A DNA stretch of 64,000 nt from Ensifer adhaerens (GCF_002940685.1 NZ_PNFP01000014.1:62001-126000), one strand, 5' to 3'. Shown: positions 27,311 through 37,125, numbered from the stretch's first letter. Numbers and translations: made by a program. Notes: a model not told the origin generated them from the letters alone.

Positions 27311-27715
27311 ATGGCTCAGGAACTGAAAACGACCGAACGCCGGGCTCCAAGCCAGCTTGACGGTGGCGAACCGACCCGTGCGCGTGCGGTGTTTATGCCG
27401 CGCACCGATATCTATGAGACAGAGGACAATGTCGTTGTTCTCGTCGACATGCCCGGCGTCGCCTCGGAGGGCGTCGACATCACGCTTGAAAAGCGAACGC
27501 TGGCGATTCGCGGATTCGCGACGGACCAGCAGCACGACAACTATCGCCAAATCTATGCCGAATACGGCGCCGGCAATTATGAGCGTGTCTTCACCCTGTC
27601 CGAGGATATCGATCGGGACAGTATCGAGGCATCGCAGAAGAACGGCGTACTGCGGTTGGTCTTGCCGAAGGCCGCGCCGGCGAAAGCGAGAAAGATCAAG
27701 CTGAAGATGGCGTAA
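27311..27715 (+). CDS. Hsp20/alpha-crystallin small heat-shock protein
   Basis: A 134-residue Hsp20 protein. The alpha-crystallin domain begins around residue 35 (PRTDIYETEDNVVVLVDMPGV) and ends with ASQKNGVLRLVLPKA. GGAGG lies 5 nt before ATG 27311, and the gene begins 10 bp after the first Hsp20 gene. The central loop (QQHDNYRQIYAEYGAGNYERVF) differs from its neighbours, so the three proteins are not recent copies of each other. Confidence 0.92.
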   Translation: MAQELKTTERRAPSQLDGGEPTRARAVFMPRTDIYETEDNVVVLVDMPGVASEGVDITLEKRTLAIRGFATDQQHDNYRQIYAEYGAGNYERVFTLSEDIDRDSIEASQKNGVLRLVLPKAAPAKARKIKLKMA

Positions 27716-27739
27716 TCGTCCGGAGAAAGGAGGTTGACC

Positions 27740-28240
27740 ATGCAGATTAGAGATCTGATCCCCTGGGGCAGTAACAAGGGTAGCGAAATGGCGAAGTCTG
27801 ACGAGGGGAACCCCGTGTTTTCTCTGCAGCGCGACGTGAACCGTATTTTCGAGGATTTCTGGAGGCGGCTCGATCAGCCGTTCGGCGCTTTCGGGCGTTG
27901 GGATACCGGTGGGCCGCGAACGGACGTCACCGAAACCGAGTGTGCCATCGAAGTTTCGGTCGAACTTCCTGGAATTGACCAGAGGGATGTCGATGTATCC
28001 CTGACGGACAGCGCGCTCACGATAAAGGGAGAAAAGAAGCGTGAGCAAAATGAAAGCAAGAAGGGGTATCATTTGTTGGAACGCTCATACGGGTCCTTCT
28101 ACCGCTCGATCCCGCTGCCGTCGGGCGTCGACGCGGACAAGGTAGCCGCCCAGTTTGAGAACGGCGTTCTGACCGTGACGCTTCCAAAAACTGACGAAGC
28201 GCTGTCGCGTGTTAGGAAGATCGAGGTGAAGGCGACCTGA
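27740..28240 (+). CDS. Hsp20/alpha-crystallin small heat-shock protein
   Basis: A 166-residue Hsp20 with a longer N-terminal arm of about 60 residues (FSLQRDVNRIFEDFWRRLDQPFG). The complete alpha-crystallin domain includes SVELPGIDQRDVDVSLTDSA and ends AQFENGVLTVTLPK. The arm and domain match the Hsp20 class most widespread in proteobacteria. AAAGGAGG precedes the ATG at 27740, which is preferred over an in-frame TTG at 27734. It closes the three-gene cluster. Confidence 0.92.
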   Translation: MQIRDLIPWGSNKGSEMAKSDEGNPVFSLQRDVNRIFEDFWRRLDQPFGAFGRWDTGGPRTDVTETECAIEVSVELPGIDQRDVDVSLTDSALTIKGEKKREQNESKKGYHLLERSYGSFYRSIPLPSGVDADKVAAQFENGVLTVTLPKTDEALSRVRKIEVKAT

Positions 28241-28289
28241 CATCGACTTCACGGTCGTGAGATGTGGCGGACCGCCTCACTTGGTACGA

Positions 28290-28574
28290 CTACTGTAGAG
28301 ATCTCGTCCGGGGATACGACTTCAGCGAAGCGCGGGCGCGGGCGAGATCTTCTCGGGCGACGGTCAGCATCTCGTCTGCCGTATCGAGGGCCGCGAAAGC
28401 AGCCGCACTCGGATTGGGTCGTTCCCCAGTGATGCGAACCCAGGCGCGATCGATTTCAGCAAGAGCCGCGCGAACATTCGCGATCGCTCGTTCGATGGCA
28501 TCGTAGAGAGCAATTTCTTCTTCGGAGACGATTGGCGAATTGACACCGGTCATCGATCTTTTGCGTGGGTCCAT
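28290..28574 (-). CDS. Small hypothetical helical protein
   Basis: A 94-residue protein without a family I recognise. Most of it is predicted helical (IALYDAIERAIANVRAALAEI, then ALDTADEMLTVAREDLARA). Possible starts are at 28574 (MDPRKRSMTG) and 28553 (MTGVNSPIV). It is convergent with the Hsp20 cluster. Codon use looks like that of the neighbours, so a real gene is plausible. Confidence 0.5.
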   Translation of the reverse strand: MDPRKRSMTGVNSPIVSEEEIALYDAIERAIANVRAALAEIDRAWVRITGERPNPSAAAFAALDTADEMLTVAREDLARARASLKSYPRTRSLQ

Positions 28575-28838
28575 TGTACATGCTCGAATGGTAAATTTAC
28601 CACGGAAAGCGCTCATTTTAAACAGTCGGCGTGGCGTCGTTGGGACCGCAATTTGCTCCCTCGCCAGAACTCGTGGGCACCGGTGGACGTAGACTAAGGA
28701 TCAAGGGAGTCGCGACCATGGAAACGGCTGATGAGCGCAGTTTCAACTTCCTCCTGAGGGGCCTTTTGTCTATCCCTTGACCCATGGGGAGGGCTTTGGT
28801 TCCCAGCCAATCGGGCCCCTGGACTTAGACCTGTGCGG

Positions 28839-28910
28839 CCTGGCATGTATAGCGCGGCAATCAGAACGCGACGAGACTCTTGTCTCATCCTGATCGCCGC
28901 GCATGGCAGG
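28839..28910. other. Long imperfect stem-loop, possible structured RNA
   Basis: CCTGGCAT (28839-28846) pairs with ATGGCAGG (28903-28910) with one mismatch. GCGCGGCAATCAG (28852-28864) pairs with CTGATCGCCGCGC (28890-28902) with one mismatch. An inner stem GAGAC-TCTT-GTCTC lies at 28873-28886. The whole folds into a 72-nt hairpin. No gene covers it. The surrounding stretch (28575-29470) otherwise holds only the terminator-like hairpin at 29160. Confidence 0.4.
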
Positions 28911-29159
28911 ACTTGGACATGGCTTAGGATGTTACGGCGCCGAGGCAAAAATCAAGCAGGCCCGGAACTAGATTCGAGCTCATCCGTTTCGATCGCGGGC
29001 CCCGCGTGTTGGCCCTGGGTCGCTTTCGTGGCCATTTTTTTATAGCCGGCGGGAACTCATTTCCGATATCGGCGTTTTCAGGCCTGTGAGACCCATGAGC
29101 CCCCGATCAGGGTTTCGCCTTCATCAATCCCTCCGGATGTGAAGTTCGATAGGTGCCTC

Positions 29160-29189
29160 ATGGCCTCGTCTCTCCCCGGACGAGGCCAT
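29160..29189 (+). terminator. Terminator-like hairpin in a gene-free stretch
   Basis: ATGGCCTCGTC (29160-29170) pairs perfectly with GACGAGGCCAT (29179-29189) around an 8-nt loop, followed by TCTTTTGC. The 10-mer TGGCCTCGTC recurs at 29312-29321 next to a GAGGCCA/TGGCCTC inverted repeat. No gene ends just upstream, so it may close a small RNA transcript. Confidence 0.45.
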
Positions 29190-29470
29190 TCTTTTGCAAT
29201 CCCTCGGGCGGCGCTGGCGAATGGAGATCCGCGCCCTACATCAGCTATTGCGCATGTACTCCCGCACTCCGGGCATTGAGAGCACAACCGGGCTTCATCA
29301 TTGAGGCCACTTGGCCTCGTCGCGCCCCACCGGGAGACCTTCGTTTTTTGAAACAAGCGAGCGGGTTCTTCGTGACAAATGTCGAGTCACCTGGGACATG
29401 ATCGATTTTGATTGTCTGCCTCAGCCGCGGGTTCGAAAATCAACCCTCCGGTTGCGTTTGATCCGAGCAC

Positions 29471-30547
29471 TTACAGCTGAAGACCCAGGAACTTGAACGG
29501 CTCAGCCGGCTTGAAATCACCTGTGGCGTCGCCCGAATAGGTGTGATCCTGGTTTTCGCCGAGGTCGAGTTTCATCACCTTGCCCGTCTCTTTGGCGAAA
29601 TCGACCTTCTTGAGGTCGATCCAAAAGGTATTCGGCGTCAGCGCGGACTCGAAGAAATAGAGCTTGCGCTTGTGATCGACGACGGTACGCCAGCGGGTCG
29701 AGGAGATGTTCGGTTCCTCCGGCGTGTTCAGTCCATAGGGCACCGAGACATTGCGAATGACGCTGAAGACGCTGGCAAGCGCCCGGTCGGGGTTCTGGTC
29801 CTTCGGAATGGCGTTCACGTAGAACGAGGCGCGTGCGAACCGGTCCGATGCCCGGTTGGTGCCGGGCAGCATCACCGTGCCGCCGATCTGCTTCCAGTAG
29901 GCATTGAGTGCCAGTTGCTGGTCGAAGACGGGCGAATTGGTCATCACCTGGTACTTGCGATCGTGATGGATCACCTGCTTGCCGCCGATATACTCGACGA
30001 TGGCACTGTCGCCGGTGCTATCGGAAATCGAAAGGTGCAGAGTCGTCAGCCGGTTCTCGCCGGGAACGTTGTCGGTGACGATGGTGAAGGGTTCTTTGTC
30101 GAGCGCTGCGACTGCCTCTTCGACGGTCGCGAAACTGTCGAGCACATATTGCGCCCAGGCGGCGATCGTCAGACCCGGTTTCGATTTGTCGTCGAAATTG
30201 GGATACTCGGATTCGACGAGCCAGAGCAGGTTGGCATTGAGGCCGGCCTCGTTGATGCCATCGGTGGTGGAGACGTCATATCCGGTGGCAACGACGCTGC
30301 CGTATTTCGCCGTCCACTTGAACGAATTGGGACCGGCCTGTCCGTTCCGTTCGAGACCGCGCGGCAGCACCCAGAGATTGGTCGCCACGTCGCTCTTCCA
30401 GTCCATCGAGCGGGCGGTGATGATGTTGTTTTCGGGGCCGAGATAGACGAGGCGCGTGCAGGCGTCAGCGGTTGACTGCCCGAACATAAGAAGGGCGGCA
30501 AGCGCCGCGGTCACCGAGCGAACAGCGGACGTTCCGTTGAACAGCAT
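29471..30547 (-). CDS. Linear-amide C-N hydrolase (choloylglycine hydrolase/penicillin V acylase family), periplasmic
   Basis: A 358-residue Ntn-hydrolase. After a signal peptide (residues 1-29) the chain would begin at Cys30 (ACTRLVY), the catalytic nucleophile of this family. Other family landmarks are ITARSMDWKSDV and NEAGLNANLLWL. Gram-negative members such as the Agrobacterium penicillin V acylase cleave penicillin V and long-chain acyl-homoserine lactones, so quorum-signal quenching is a realistic role. I chose ATG 30547, because the signal peptide starts there. It is downstream of an outer-membrane protein gene on the same strand, separated by 67 bp. Confidence 0.88.
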   Translation of the reverse strand: MLFNGTSAVRSVTAALAALLMFGQSTADACTRLVYLGPENNIITARSMDWKSDVATNLWVLPRGLERNGQAGPNSFKWTAKYGSVVATGYDVSTTDGINEAGLNANLLWLVESEYPNFDDKSKPGLTIAAWAQYVLDSFATVEEAVAALDKEPFTIVTDNVPGENRLTTLHLSISDSTGDSAIVEYIGGKQVIHHDRKYQVMTNSPVFDQQLALNAYWKQIGGTVMLPGTNRASDRFARASFYVNAIPKDQNPDRALASVFSVIRNVSVPYGLNTPEEPNISSTRWRTVVDHKRKLYFFESALTPNTFWIDLKKVDFAKETGKVMKLDLGENQDHTYSGDATGDFKPAEPFKFLGLQL

Positions 30548-30614
30548 GCCATTTTCCTTCCTGGGTTGAATGGGTCGTGCCGCGTCCTTCGTGCATTCAA
30601 GGACGCGCGGAGCT

Positions 30615-31451
30615 TTAAAACAACATGGAGAAGCCGATGACCGGGCCATGCTGGTTCACGTCCCAGCGGAACTTGTTTGCCCCGGTGAAGTCGTCGCTTT
30701 CATAGTCCTGATAGAGCATCCGGTAACCGGCGCGCAGGATGGTCGGCTGGCCGAACATTTCTGTCCGGTAGCCGAGATAGGCTTGGGCGTTGACGCTGAG
30801 CTTGGAGCCGACGTCGAAGCCGCCGACATCGGCCTCGGCAACGAGGTTCCAGCGTTCGCTGAGATCGGCGTTGAGGCGTAGGCCGACGAAAGGATCGGTC
30901 CAGTCGGCGCTCTTGCTGGTGTTGAAGCCGGCCACGGACACATCCGCTTCGAGCTTTGTCCAGCGCAGGCCGACTGTCGGTTCGATCGACAGCGTTCTGG
31001 GCTTGCCGAAGGCGGTATTGCCGCCGAGCTCCTGCTCGTAGATCTGGTAGAACGCGCCGAAGGCCAGCGTCGTCATCTTGATATCGAGGCCGATCTCATG
31101 GGAGAGCAGCGCTTCGTCCTGGCTGGTACGGACGTATTGACCGTCAAAATAGACGCCCCATTGACCGTTGGTCAGCTCGACATTGCCCATCAGCGCCAGA
31201 TCGAGATGGTCGAGCGTATCTCTGAAGGGTACGTCGACATCCGTATCGAAGCCGGCAAGCGACGCGTCGCCCTTCAGGCTGGCCGCCCAGACATAGGGGC
31301 TGACGATCACCGTCCAGTCGTTTACGGGGGCCATTCGCGCTTGGTCGAAATCGGCGGCGCGCACCGCGGTCGAGCCGAGCAGCGCAAGCGAGAAAACGCC
31401 GGCAAGGTGAACTGCGGCGCGTCCGGTTGCGGCTATGCGTCGTGTCTGCAT
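30615..31451 (-). CDS. Outer-membrane beta-barrel protein
   Basis: A 278-residue protein with a signal peptide (residues 1-32, ending STAVRAADF) and alternating polar/aromatic strands (WTVIVSPYVWAASLKG, GQWGVYFDGQYVRTS, LSVNAQAYLGYRTEMFG). The C-terminal residue is phenylalanine (GFSMLF), the usual BAM recognition end of an outer-membrane barrel. No pore family is recognisable. It precedes the amide hydrolase gene and may serve uptake of its substrate. Confidence 0.8.
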   Translation of the reverse strand: MQTRRIAATGRAAVHLAGVFSLALLGSTAVRAADFDQARMAPVNDWTVIVSPYVWAASLKGDASLAGFDTDVDVPFRDTLDHLDLALMGNVELTNGQWGVYFDGQYVRTSQDEALLSHEIGLDIKMTTLAFGAFYQIYEQELGGNTAFGKPRTLSIEPTVGLRWTKLEADVSVAGFNTSKSADWTDPFVGLRLNADLSERWNLVAEADVGGFDVGSKLSVNAQAYLGYRTEMFGQPTILRAGYRMLYQDYESDDFTGANKFRWDVNQHGPVIGFSMLF

Positions 31452-31626
31452 GTCGGCCCCCTCAAGCGTTCGCTAACCTAACCCTTGTGGCCACAATTTC
31501 AAGTCGCGGTTTGATTGCTGTTTGCACGACGAGCGAGGCTGTCCCCGGTAACTCCAATTTCGATGTATCGAACGCGACGATACGAGCGGAGAGGCCGCGA
31601 TCGCAGCCTCTCACGGCAAGATTGGT

Positions 31627-31929
31627 TCACGGCGAGATCCGACCGCCACCGGACTTCGCCTTGATCATCCACGGGAGCACCGCGGGAGCCTTGACGAGAA
31701 TACCCTTTTTCTTCGCGAAGGAGCGAAGGGCGTCTCGCGCAACCTCGACTGGCTTGTGTCCGTCATGTGCTAGGTAGCACGTCTTCAAGGTCGCGTCGTG
31801 AATGATGTCGCGGTCTCCCTTGCACCATTCCTCAAGAAAATCGATCGCATCGTCCAGGTTTGTGATTTCGACGACCAGATCCTTCCTTTCACGCAGGTAA
31901 ACTGGCCGGTCAAACATCTTCCTTTGCAT
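31627..31929 (-). CDS. DUF982 family protein
   Basis: A 100-residue protein of a family nearly restricted to rhizobia and relatives. Typical features are the central DAIDFLEEWCKGDRDIIHDATL and a following helix PVEVARDALRSFAKKKGI. Starts at 31929 and 31917 are both possible; 31929 follows GGGAG closely. Function unknown. Two more DUF982 proteins are encoded at 35351 and 35700, all around the chaperonin genes. Confidence 0.82.
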   Translation of the reverse strand: MQRKMFDRPVYLRERKDLVVEITNLDDAIDFLEEWCKGDRDIIHDATLKTCYLAHDGHKPVEVARDALRSFAKKKGILVKAPAVLPWMIKAKSGGGRISP

Positions 31930-32049
31930 TTCTCCCTCACTGAGTGGCTGCGGCACAACGCCAACCTGAAGAGCCTGTTAGCTACTAGGCGGCGGCGCCG
32001 ATCGGTTTCCGTCAGGCCCGCCCATGGCAGAACGGGCCTGAACAATGCT

Positions 32050-33702
<1,653 letters not shown>

Positions 33703-33732
33703 CTATTTGACTAATGGACTTCGTAGGCTGGC

Positions 33733-34047
33733 TCAGGCTGCCTGCTTGCTCTCAACCTGGGCTTCGAGGACACCGAGGACTTCGCTTTCTTTCATGATCA
33801 GCAGATCTTCCCCGTCGATCTTGATCTCGGTGCCTGACCACTTGCCGAACAGGATGCGGTCGCCTGCTTTGACGTCGAGCGCCTGGACCTGGCCCGCTTC
33901 GTTGCGGGCGCCAGCGCCCACGGCAACGACTTCGCCCTCCTGCGGTTTCTCTTTCGCCGTATCGGGAATGATGATCCCGCCCCTGGTTTTCTCTTCTGAG
34001 CCAACCCGGCGGACGAGAATGCGGTCATGCAGCGGTCGGAAAGTCAT
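33733..34047 (-). CDS. groES: Co-chaperonin GroES (10 kDa)
   Basis: A 104-residue co-chaperonin. Hallmarks are [13 protein letters not shown] at the N-terminus, the mobile loop [12 protein letters not shown], and [33 protein letters not shown] at the end of the fold. The start at 34047 follows GGAGG; upstream codons in frame to 34122 lie in the untranslated leader, which contains a GC hairpin. It is the first gene of the groESL operon. Confidence 0.96.
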   Translation of the reverse strand: MTFRPLHDRILVRRVGSEEKTRGGIIIPDTAKEKPQEGEVVAVGAGARNEAGQVQALDVKAGDRILFGKWSGTEIKIDGEDLLIMKESEVLGVLEAQVESKQAA

Positions 34048-34090
34048 GTTTTCCTCCATGGACAAACAGGTATGACGTTGTTCCCCATCA

Positions 34091-34112
34091 CCGGACCGGA
34101 TGACCGGTCCGG
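34091..34112 (-). promoter_or_regulatory. GC hairpin in the groESL leader
   Basis: CCGGACCGG and CCGGTCCGG form a perfect 9-bp stem with a 4-nt loop, about 45 nt upstream of the groES start in the expected 5' untranslated region. It may affect mRNA stability or translation. Confidence 0.45.
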
Positions 34113-34151
34113 ACGGGTGCAAAACCTCGTTTGAGCATCTTGCGCGAAATC

Positions 34152-34180
34152 ATCTGGTTTTGCGGTTTTTTGATTTCAAG
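34152..34180 (-). promoter_or_regulatory. Predicted RpoH (heat-shock sigma) promoter of groESL
   Basis: The minus strand carries CTTGAA (34180-34175), a 17-bp spacer and CCAGAT (34157-34152), close to the alphaproteobacterial RpoH pattern (CTTGAA then CCATAT-like). A similar element drives the Hsp20 gene at 34808. Confidence 0.55.
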
Positions 34181-34197
34181 AGGGCGCCCCAAAAAAA

Positions 34198-34224
34198 TCA
34201 GCACTCGCTCCGCATGGCTGCTAA
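34198..34224. promoter_or_regulatory. Degenerate CIRCE-like element
   Basis: TCAGCACTC, 9 bp, then GGCTGCTAA. Compared with the HrcA operator TTAGCACTC-N9-GAGTGCTAA, 8 of 9 and 7 of 9 positions match, and the spacer length is exact. It lies upstream of the predicted -35 box rather than over the start site, so it may be a decayed or weak HrcA site. Confidence 0.35.
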
Positions 34225-34327
34225 CACGCTGTAAAGGAACAACAAAGTCCTCGTCGCGTTTAGAATTCCATTGATGACCGCGAACAATTGCGCCACCTTG
34301 GCGCTTGTTGAGAAACGGAGATGAAGC

Positions 34328-34600
34328 ATGCCATTTTCATCGGATTTCGAGCGTCAAATAAACGGCTATGGACTGACCACCGCGCACATCCTTTACCGCA
34401 TTCCCGATTTCGAATCCGTTCTGCAGACCTTTGTCTGGCAGGACTACGATCTCGCACCTGACTTTCCTGAGATGCAGAAGTTCCTCGATTTCTGGCAAGC
34501 CAATCTCGATGGCCCCCTGCATTCCGTACGGTATTCCCATCAACGTCTAATAGGTCCCAATGAATGGCGCCGCGTGGATGGCGAGTTCAGGGTGAATTGA
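34328..34600 (+). CDS. Usg family protein
   Basis: A 90-residue protein of the Usg family, named from an open frame next to trp genes in other bacteria. Characteristic stretches are QINGYGLTTAHILYRIPDF, the WQDYDLAPDFPEM segment and the C-terminal RLIGPNEWRRVDGEFRV. Biochemical function is unknown. It is divergent from groESL and followed by an Hsp20 gene. ATG 34328 is preceded by GGAG. Confidence 0.88.
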   Translation: MPFSSDFERQINGYGLTTAHILYRIPDFESVLQTFVWQDYDLAPDFPEMQKFLDFWQANLDGPLHSVRYSHQRLIGPNEWRRVDGEFRVN

Positions 34601-34685
34601 GACGCTTCCTTGAAAGGAGCCGGGTCCGCACAGGGGCTGCGCCCTAAGGGCGGTTGAGGGCTTTGTAGATTTTTTCTTCCGGCCC

Positions 34686-34714
34686 CTTGAAACCAAACTT
34701 GTGCCTAACCAAAT
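34686..34714 (+). promoter_or_regulatory. Predicted RpoH promoter of the fourth Hsp20 gene
   Basis: CTTGAA (34686-34691), a 17-bp spacer and CCAAAT (34709-34714) match the element in front of groESL. It lies about 95 bp before the Hsp20 start at 34808. Confidence 0.55.
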
Positions 34715-34807
34715 CGCTTGCCGCCAGCCGCTGAATGAGGGCTGGACTTGCTGGAAGCGCCGTCTTTCGGCGCTTCCGTACCCATGTTGCTCGAGGAGGA
34801 TATGGTT

Positions 34808-35281
34808 ATGGCAACAACTTACGACTACGCACCGCTTTTCCGTTCGACTGTGGGGTTCGACCGGCTCTTCAATCTGCTCGAAACCCAGCGCGCGCGTTCG
34901 ATCAGCGATTGGCCCCCCTACGACATCGCCAAGACCGGAGATGATAGCTATCGGATCTCGATTGCGGTTGCCGGGTTTACCCGCGATGATCTCGACATCA
35001 CGTTTCAAACCAATCTTCTGACGGTCGTCGGCAAGAAGCAGGAACCCTCTTCCGATGCGTATCTGCATCGCGGGATCGCCGGTCGACCGTTCGAGCACCG
35101 GTTCGAGCTTGCCGATCACGTCCGGGTGACAGGCGCTGATCTGAACAACGGTCTCCTGGAGATCGACCTGGTGCGGGAAATCCCCGAGGAGATGAAACCG
35201 CGCAAAATCGCGATCGAAAGCGCCGCGACGGCTGAACGGTCACAGGCGCCGATGCAAATCGAGGCATCGAATGCCGCGTGA
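34808..35281 (+). CDS. Hsp20 small heat-shock protein (IbpA-like)
   Basis: A 157-residue small heat-shock protein of the IbpA type: the start TTYDYAPLFRSTVGFDRLFNLLE and the core YDIAKTGDDSYRISIAVAGF are typical, and the alpha-crystallin domain closes with ADLNNGLLEIDLVREIPEEMKPRKI-like sequence. Of two ATGs (34802 and 34808), 34808 has the better distance (7 nt) from GAGGAGGA. Two DUF982 genes follow on the same strand. Confidence 0.92.
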   Translation: MATTYDYAPLFRSTVGFDRLFNLLETQRARSISDWPPYDIAKTGDDSYRISIAVAGFTRDDLDITFQTNLLTVVGKKQEPSSDAYLHRGIAGRPFEHRFELADHVRVTGADLNNGLLEIDLVREIPEEMKPRKIAIESAATAERSQAPMQIEASNAA

Positions 35282-35350
35282 TTGACGGCGATCAACTGGG
35301 CGCCGGTCTCAAGGCGCCCATCGACATCCCGGGTTGGAAAGGAGAGCACG

Positions 35351-35707
35351 ATGAAACCCGATATGTTCGAGCGGCCAGTTGGCATCCTTGTGGGTCTCGG
35401 TTTTCCCGCAGAAATCCGCTCAGTGATGGACGCTTACCGTCTCCTCGTAGAGTGGCGAGCCCCTTCTGGGGACGCGGCGCATTCGATGGCGCTTAAGGCC
35501 TGTCTGGCTGCATTGCGCGGCGAGGTTGAAGCAGAGACTGTGCGGGGCCTCTTCGTCGCCTTCGCCGAAAGACACCATCTGCTGGCACCAGTAATGGACA
35601 CAAGCGTCGGATTTGCGCCGCCGACTTTTCAGATCGGCACTGCTCCTCGCACAAGCGTTGGAGAGTCTTCGTTTGGCATCAATGCGAAGGGAGATCACCA
35701 TGCTTAA
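35351..35707 (+). CDS. DUF982 family protein
   Basis: A 118-residue protein with the DUF982 pattern PVGILVGLGFPAEIRSVMDA, then LLVEWRAPSGDAAHSMALKAC and a helix EAETVRGLFVAFAERHHLL. The 26-residue tail after residue 92 is specific to this copy. GGAGAG precedes ATG 35351. Its stop overlaps the next gene by 8 bp. Function unknown. Confidence 0.78.
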   Translation: MKPDMFERPVGILVGLGFPAEIRSVMDAYRLLVEWRAPSGDAAHSMALKACLAALRGEVEAETVRGLFVAFAERHHLLAPVMDTSVGFAPPTFQIGTAPRTSVGESSFGINAKGDHHA

Positions 35708-36002
35708 TCCCGAACTGCTGCTCATGGCACCCATCTCGGTTGAGATGAAGGACGGTACACGACAGGTCTTTGCGTCTGTCAACGACGTCCTCGATTTCCT
35801 GGAAGGCGAATGGACTATTTATAGGGGCCGCAAGCACAACAGGGCGGTTCAAACTTGTCGGCGGGCGCTTAACCGAATGACGCCGGTTGCCATCGCCCGC
35901 GAAGCGTTCGTTGAGGCTTGCCGAGACGCCGGACTGTCGACGGATGCCGAGAGCCCATTCGGGGCCAAACCTGATGTCGGCGGACACCATTCCCCAATTT
36001 AG
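35700..36002 (+). CDS. DUF982 family protein
   Basis: A 100-residue DUF982 protein (PISVEMKDGTRQVFASVNDV, LDFLEGEWTIYRGRKHNRAV, PVAIAREAFVEACRDAGL). It overlaps the end of the preceding DUF982 gene by 8 bp, so the two are coupled. The pair follows an IbpA-like gene and may share its heat-shock promoter. Confidence 0.8.
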   Translation: MLNPELLLMAPISVEMKDGTRQVFASVNDVLDFLEGEWTIYRGRKHNRAVQTCRRALNRMTPVAIAREAFVEACRDAGLSTDAESPFGAKPDVGGHHSPI

Positions 36003-36112
36003 AATGGCGAAGGTCGTGACCCCCGAAGCGCCAGCCCGAGACGATGTCATCCGGCATTGCCCCGGCGCTGGCGCCTCATCCTCGACATGAAGCCTGGACA
36101 TGGAGCTTCGAG

Positions 36113-36289
36113 ATGGAACAGCTTACAATGAAATTCCCTGCCGATCGCGTGATCGAGATCATTCCCCCTGCGCCCGAAAAACGGAAAGCGCGGAGCACTG
36201 CGATGTGTCTGTGTTGTCATAAAAAGTTCCCAGCCTCACGTATGGACGTCGACGGCTGTGGCATTTGCGAGGAATGTCTCGCGCCTTAG
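36113..36289 (+). CDS. Small protein with a four-cysteine zinc-ribbon-like motif
   Basis: A 58-residue protein. After MEQLTMKFPADRVIEIIPPA the C-terminal half contains MCLCCHKKF and GCGICEECL, two CxxC pairs spaced like a zinc ribbon. A second start at 36128 is possible. I do not recognise the family. It lies between the DUF982 pair and the IS66 remnant. Confidence 0.5.
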   Translation: MEQLTMKFPADRVIEIIPPAPEKRKARSTAMCLCCHKKFPASRMDVDGCGICEECLAP

Positions 36290-36757
36290 GGGGCCGGGGG
36301 GCGAGCACCATGTTGAATCTCTCCTGGCGTTCTCCGTTCGTAGAGATTCTCTCCCGCCCTCTATTTCGATGACGCCGGGGCGTCCGTCGAATGTCGGCCC
36401 TTTGGGCGGCAACACCGATTTTGGGCGCATCGAACTCTCCACCGAGGTAACGGGCGCAGCAGGGGGTGCCCGGTATTGCCATCGCTGGTCCTTCGTCATC
36501 ACCTCGCCAAACACGCCGATCGGAATGAAGTCTAACGTGGGTTTCGGCAGACGCATAAGGGAAGTCGACGGGTGACCGAGTTGCCAAGCCTCGTCAGTCC
36601 GCCTCCAGCGAAAAAGCAGGTTGCTGTTGACACCGCGCCGGCGCGCCACCTCCGCAACTGAATTGCCGGGAAGCCGCGCTTCTTCAACAATTTGCCATTT
36701 GTCTTCCAGCGACCAGTTTCGTCGACCGCGCTTCGCCGCTTCGCTTGTTCCCGACAT
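36236..36757 (-). pseudogene. IS66-type orfA (transposase accessory protein) remnant
   Basis: The frame begins like IS66 OrfA: RRNWSLEDKWQIVEEARLPG, NSVAEVARRRGVNSNLLFRW, then a low-complexity middle and PGVIEIEGGRES. After that the similarity ends, probably by frameshift, and no orfB or transposase orfC follows. It is therefore a non-functional fragment. The last 54 bp overlap the small zinc-ribbon frame on the other strand. It marks the left edge of the secretion/RiPP island. Confidence 0.7.
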
Positions 36758-37035
36758 CGGATACCGCCATAGTGTCCACTTAGAATTTGGTGGACCTATC
36801 TCACTCCAGGGCTGCGCCGGTAGGCGGCCATCACGTCACGCTTACACTCGAACAAGTCGCTGCGACTTCAAACGCATTCGCCTTCGAGCAGTCGGTAGTT
36901 ACTATGCTCATCTGTCACGCCCTCGATTATGGTATCCCCTCCGGCATCGTTACCCATGCCGTATCGCGTCATAGTATGGGGTCGGTACTTGTGTGACTCA
37001 ATTTTGGGTGTACTGACCCAGGGCCCGCTTATTTG

Positions 37036-37064
37036 TTGATCAAGCTCTTACCCGCTCGCTATGA
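37036..37064 (+). promoter_or_regulatory. Predicted sigma-70-type promoter in cassette copy 1
   Basis: TTGATC (37036-37041), a 17-bp spacer and CTATGA (37059-37064). The same boxes with the same spacing occur in copy 2 (63372-63400), although the spacer sequence has diverged. Confidence 0.55.
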
Positions 37065-37089
37065 GAGATCAGTTTCTTGGGGAAACATC

Positions 37090-37125
37090 ATGAAATCAGT
37101 TCTTTGCCGTCTGCAGGTAGGCTGA
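37090..37125 (+). CDS. Conserved 11-residue leader peptide, copy 1
   Basis: ATG AAA TCA ... TGA encodes MKSVLCRLQVG behind a GGGGAA ribosome-binding site. The second cassette encodes MKSILCRLRAV with the stop at the same place. In the first eight codons the differences are one conservative V/I change and three silent third-base changes, which suggests selection on the peptide. It may act as a translated leader that controls the downstream gene. Confidence 0.45.
   Translation: MKSVLCRLQVG

Noticed and set aside
29078-29356. Minus-strand frame with CSQCPECG, looking like a zinc ribbon
   Set aside because: It spans the terminator-like hairpin and the TGGCCTCGTC repeats, and apart from the few cysteines nothing resembles a known protein.
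36901-36932. ACTATG and ATTATGG pair as another CTATGR operator
   Set aside because: Spacing is 25 bp and the second box deviates; this part aligns instead with cassette copy 2.
37059-37064. CTATGA in cassette copy 1 as a seventh direct-repeat operator
   Set aside because: No second CTATGR box lies 20-21 bp on either side; it fits as a -10 element, and copy 2 has CTATCA at the same place.
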